Of a stretch of DNA of 6,070 bases, positions 5,517 to 6,070 are shown piece after piece (position 1 is the stretch's first letter; each line of letters starts with the position of its first letter). Position numbers and translations under genes: made by a program. The notes below the pieces were generated by a model. That model was not told the DNA's origin, searched no databases, and was given only the letters and a program-made list of their open reading frames with translations. The DNA lies in assembly GCA_016197345.1 (NCBI GenBank), contig JACPVY010000013.1:1-6070 (forward strand), given 5' to 3'. Source of the stretch: Burkholderiales bacterium (lineage in GTDB: Bacteria > Pseudomonadota > Gammaproteobacteria > Burkholderiales > Burkholderiaceae_D).

Positions 5517-6070
5517 TTGAAGAACAATACCCATGCAGGAAACTCTGCAGGCACGCGCTTTCGCACTTATCTCGCTAGCACCGCTGTTGGCTTGCTGCTC
5601 GCAGGCAGCCCCTTTGATCTCGCACTCGCGGCGCCGCACGCTTTACCGCCCAAGGTGCAATCGCTGGTTGACGCCACCTTGCAGCAACGTTGGCCAGAAC
5701 AACAAGTCTTTGCCCCCGTTACTGCTGTGCGGCAGGAAAAAATCGACGAACAGCGCTCGATTTATCTGGTGCAAATCAATTACGAAGGCTTCGTCATCTT
5801 GGTCGAGCAAGGAGAGCAAGTGCGTCTCGTCGCTTATGGCCAACACGGCGGTGAAGACTTGTATCCGCAAGATGGCGCGCTGCAAGAATGGCTCTCTGCG
5901 CTCACCCGGCAATTAAAAAAGGGACAGACAAAGGGCGATGCCGAGAGCAAACCCGCCGCATTTTCCGCGCCACTTGCCGCCAGTGTCGCAATTACACCGT
6001 TGACGACTAGCACATGGGGACAGTCTGGTTTTTATAACGATGCCACTCCACCCGATGGCAGCACCGTGCC
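5517..6070 (+). CDS. Secreted C10-family (streptopain-like) cysteine protease precursor, 3' end missing
   Basis: The 184 complete codons cover a prepropeptide and the first residues of the mature domain; the window ends inside the gene. With the TTG start the signal peptide has an n-region with Lys and Arg (MKNNTHAGNSAGTRFRTY), a hydrophobic stretch at 19-32 (LASTAVGLLLAGSP) and a possible ALA-A cleavage near residue 38. The propeptide follows at about 40-155, with a GFVILVE strand (91-97) and VRLVAYG (102-108), similar to the pro-domains of C10 proteases. ITPLTTSTWGQSGFYND (159-175) matches the conserved mature start, usually P-L-L-x-T-x-W-x-Q-x-x-P-Y-N. The catalytic Cys, normally in a TGCVATA-like motif shortly afterwards, would lie just past the window end. 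No ATG exists in this frame between the upstream TGA (5421-5423) and the mature domain. The enzyme is probably activated by propeptide cleavage after export. The exact start is less sure than the identity. Confidence 0.75.
   Translation, partial: MKNNTHAGNSAGTRFRTYLASTAVGLLLAGSPFDLALAAPHALPPKVQSLVDATLQQRWPEQQVFAPVTAVRQEKIDEQRSIYLVQINYEGFVILVEQGEQVRLVAYGQHGGEDLYPQDGALQEWLSALTRQLKKGQTKGDAESKPAAFSAPLAASVAITPLTTSTWGQSGFYNDATPPDGSTV

Noticed and set aside
5533..5916. 127-codon plus-strand frame from the ATG at 5533 as the gene at this place
   Set aside because: After its hydrophobic first 30 residues it gives no recognisable domain, whereas the overlapping frame encodes the C10 propeptide and mature start. 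It is kept only as a finding about the start region.

Overview
The window looks like chromosomal DNA of a Gram-negative bacterium, most likely a beta-proteobacterium of the Burkholderiales or Neisseriales type. The evidence for this is roughly 50% GC, AAGGAG-type ribosome binding sites, Sec signal peptides of Gram-negative style, and a large secreted polysaccharidase of a kind common in environmental chitin and glucan degraders. The placement is inferred from style; no phylogenetic marker gene is present.

Layout. (1) 1-976, plus strand: the 3' part of a D-hexose-6-phosphate mutarotase gene (aldose 1-epimerase family) is followed after 10 bases by a 116-residue protein of unknown function. The two are probably one operon. 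(2) 977-1296: a gap between convergent genes. It holds a long imperfect hairpin that probably terminates transcription and a marginal 58-codon reading frame on the minus strand. (3) 1297-4977, minus strand: one large gene for a secreted, modular GH64 beta-1,3-glucanase of 1226 residues. After a signal peptide it has three CBM56-like glucan-binding modules interleaved with six chitobiase-type Ig-like modules, and a C-terminal GH64 catalytic domain. (4) 4978-5516: a divergent intergenic region of 539 bases in which I see no convincing gene. (5) 5517 to the window end, plus strand: the 5' part of a secreted cysteine protease of the C10 (streptopain-like) family, comprising signal peptide, propeptide and the first residues of the mature enzyme. 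It probably starts at a TTG codon.

How the genes fit together. The glucanase and the protease are divergently transcribed from one shared intergenic region, and both products are predicted to be exported. A beta-1,3-glucanase rich in glucan-binding modules beside a secreted protease would suit attack on fungal, oomycete or algal cell walls, but co-function is an inference. The mutarotase is cytoplasmic hexose-phosphate metabolism and converges on the glucanase; no direct link is shown.

No tRNA, rRNA, CRISPR array, insertion sequence or phage gene was recognised. The points most worth a second look are the nine-module accessory region of the glucanase, the close cysteine pairs at four of its module junctions, the diverged third CBM56 copy, and the 5' end of the protease gene, where two frames both encode signal-like N-termini.
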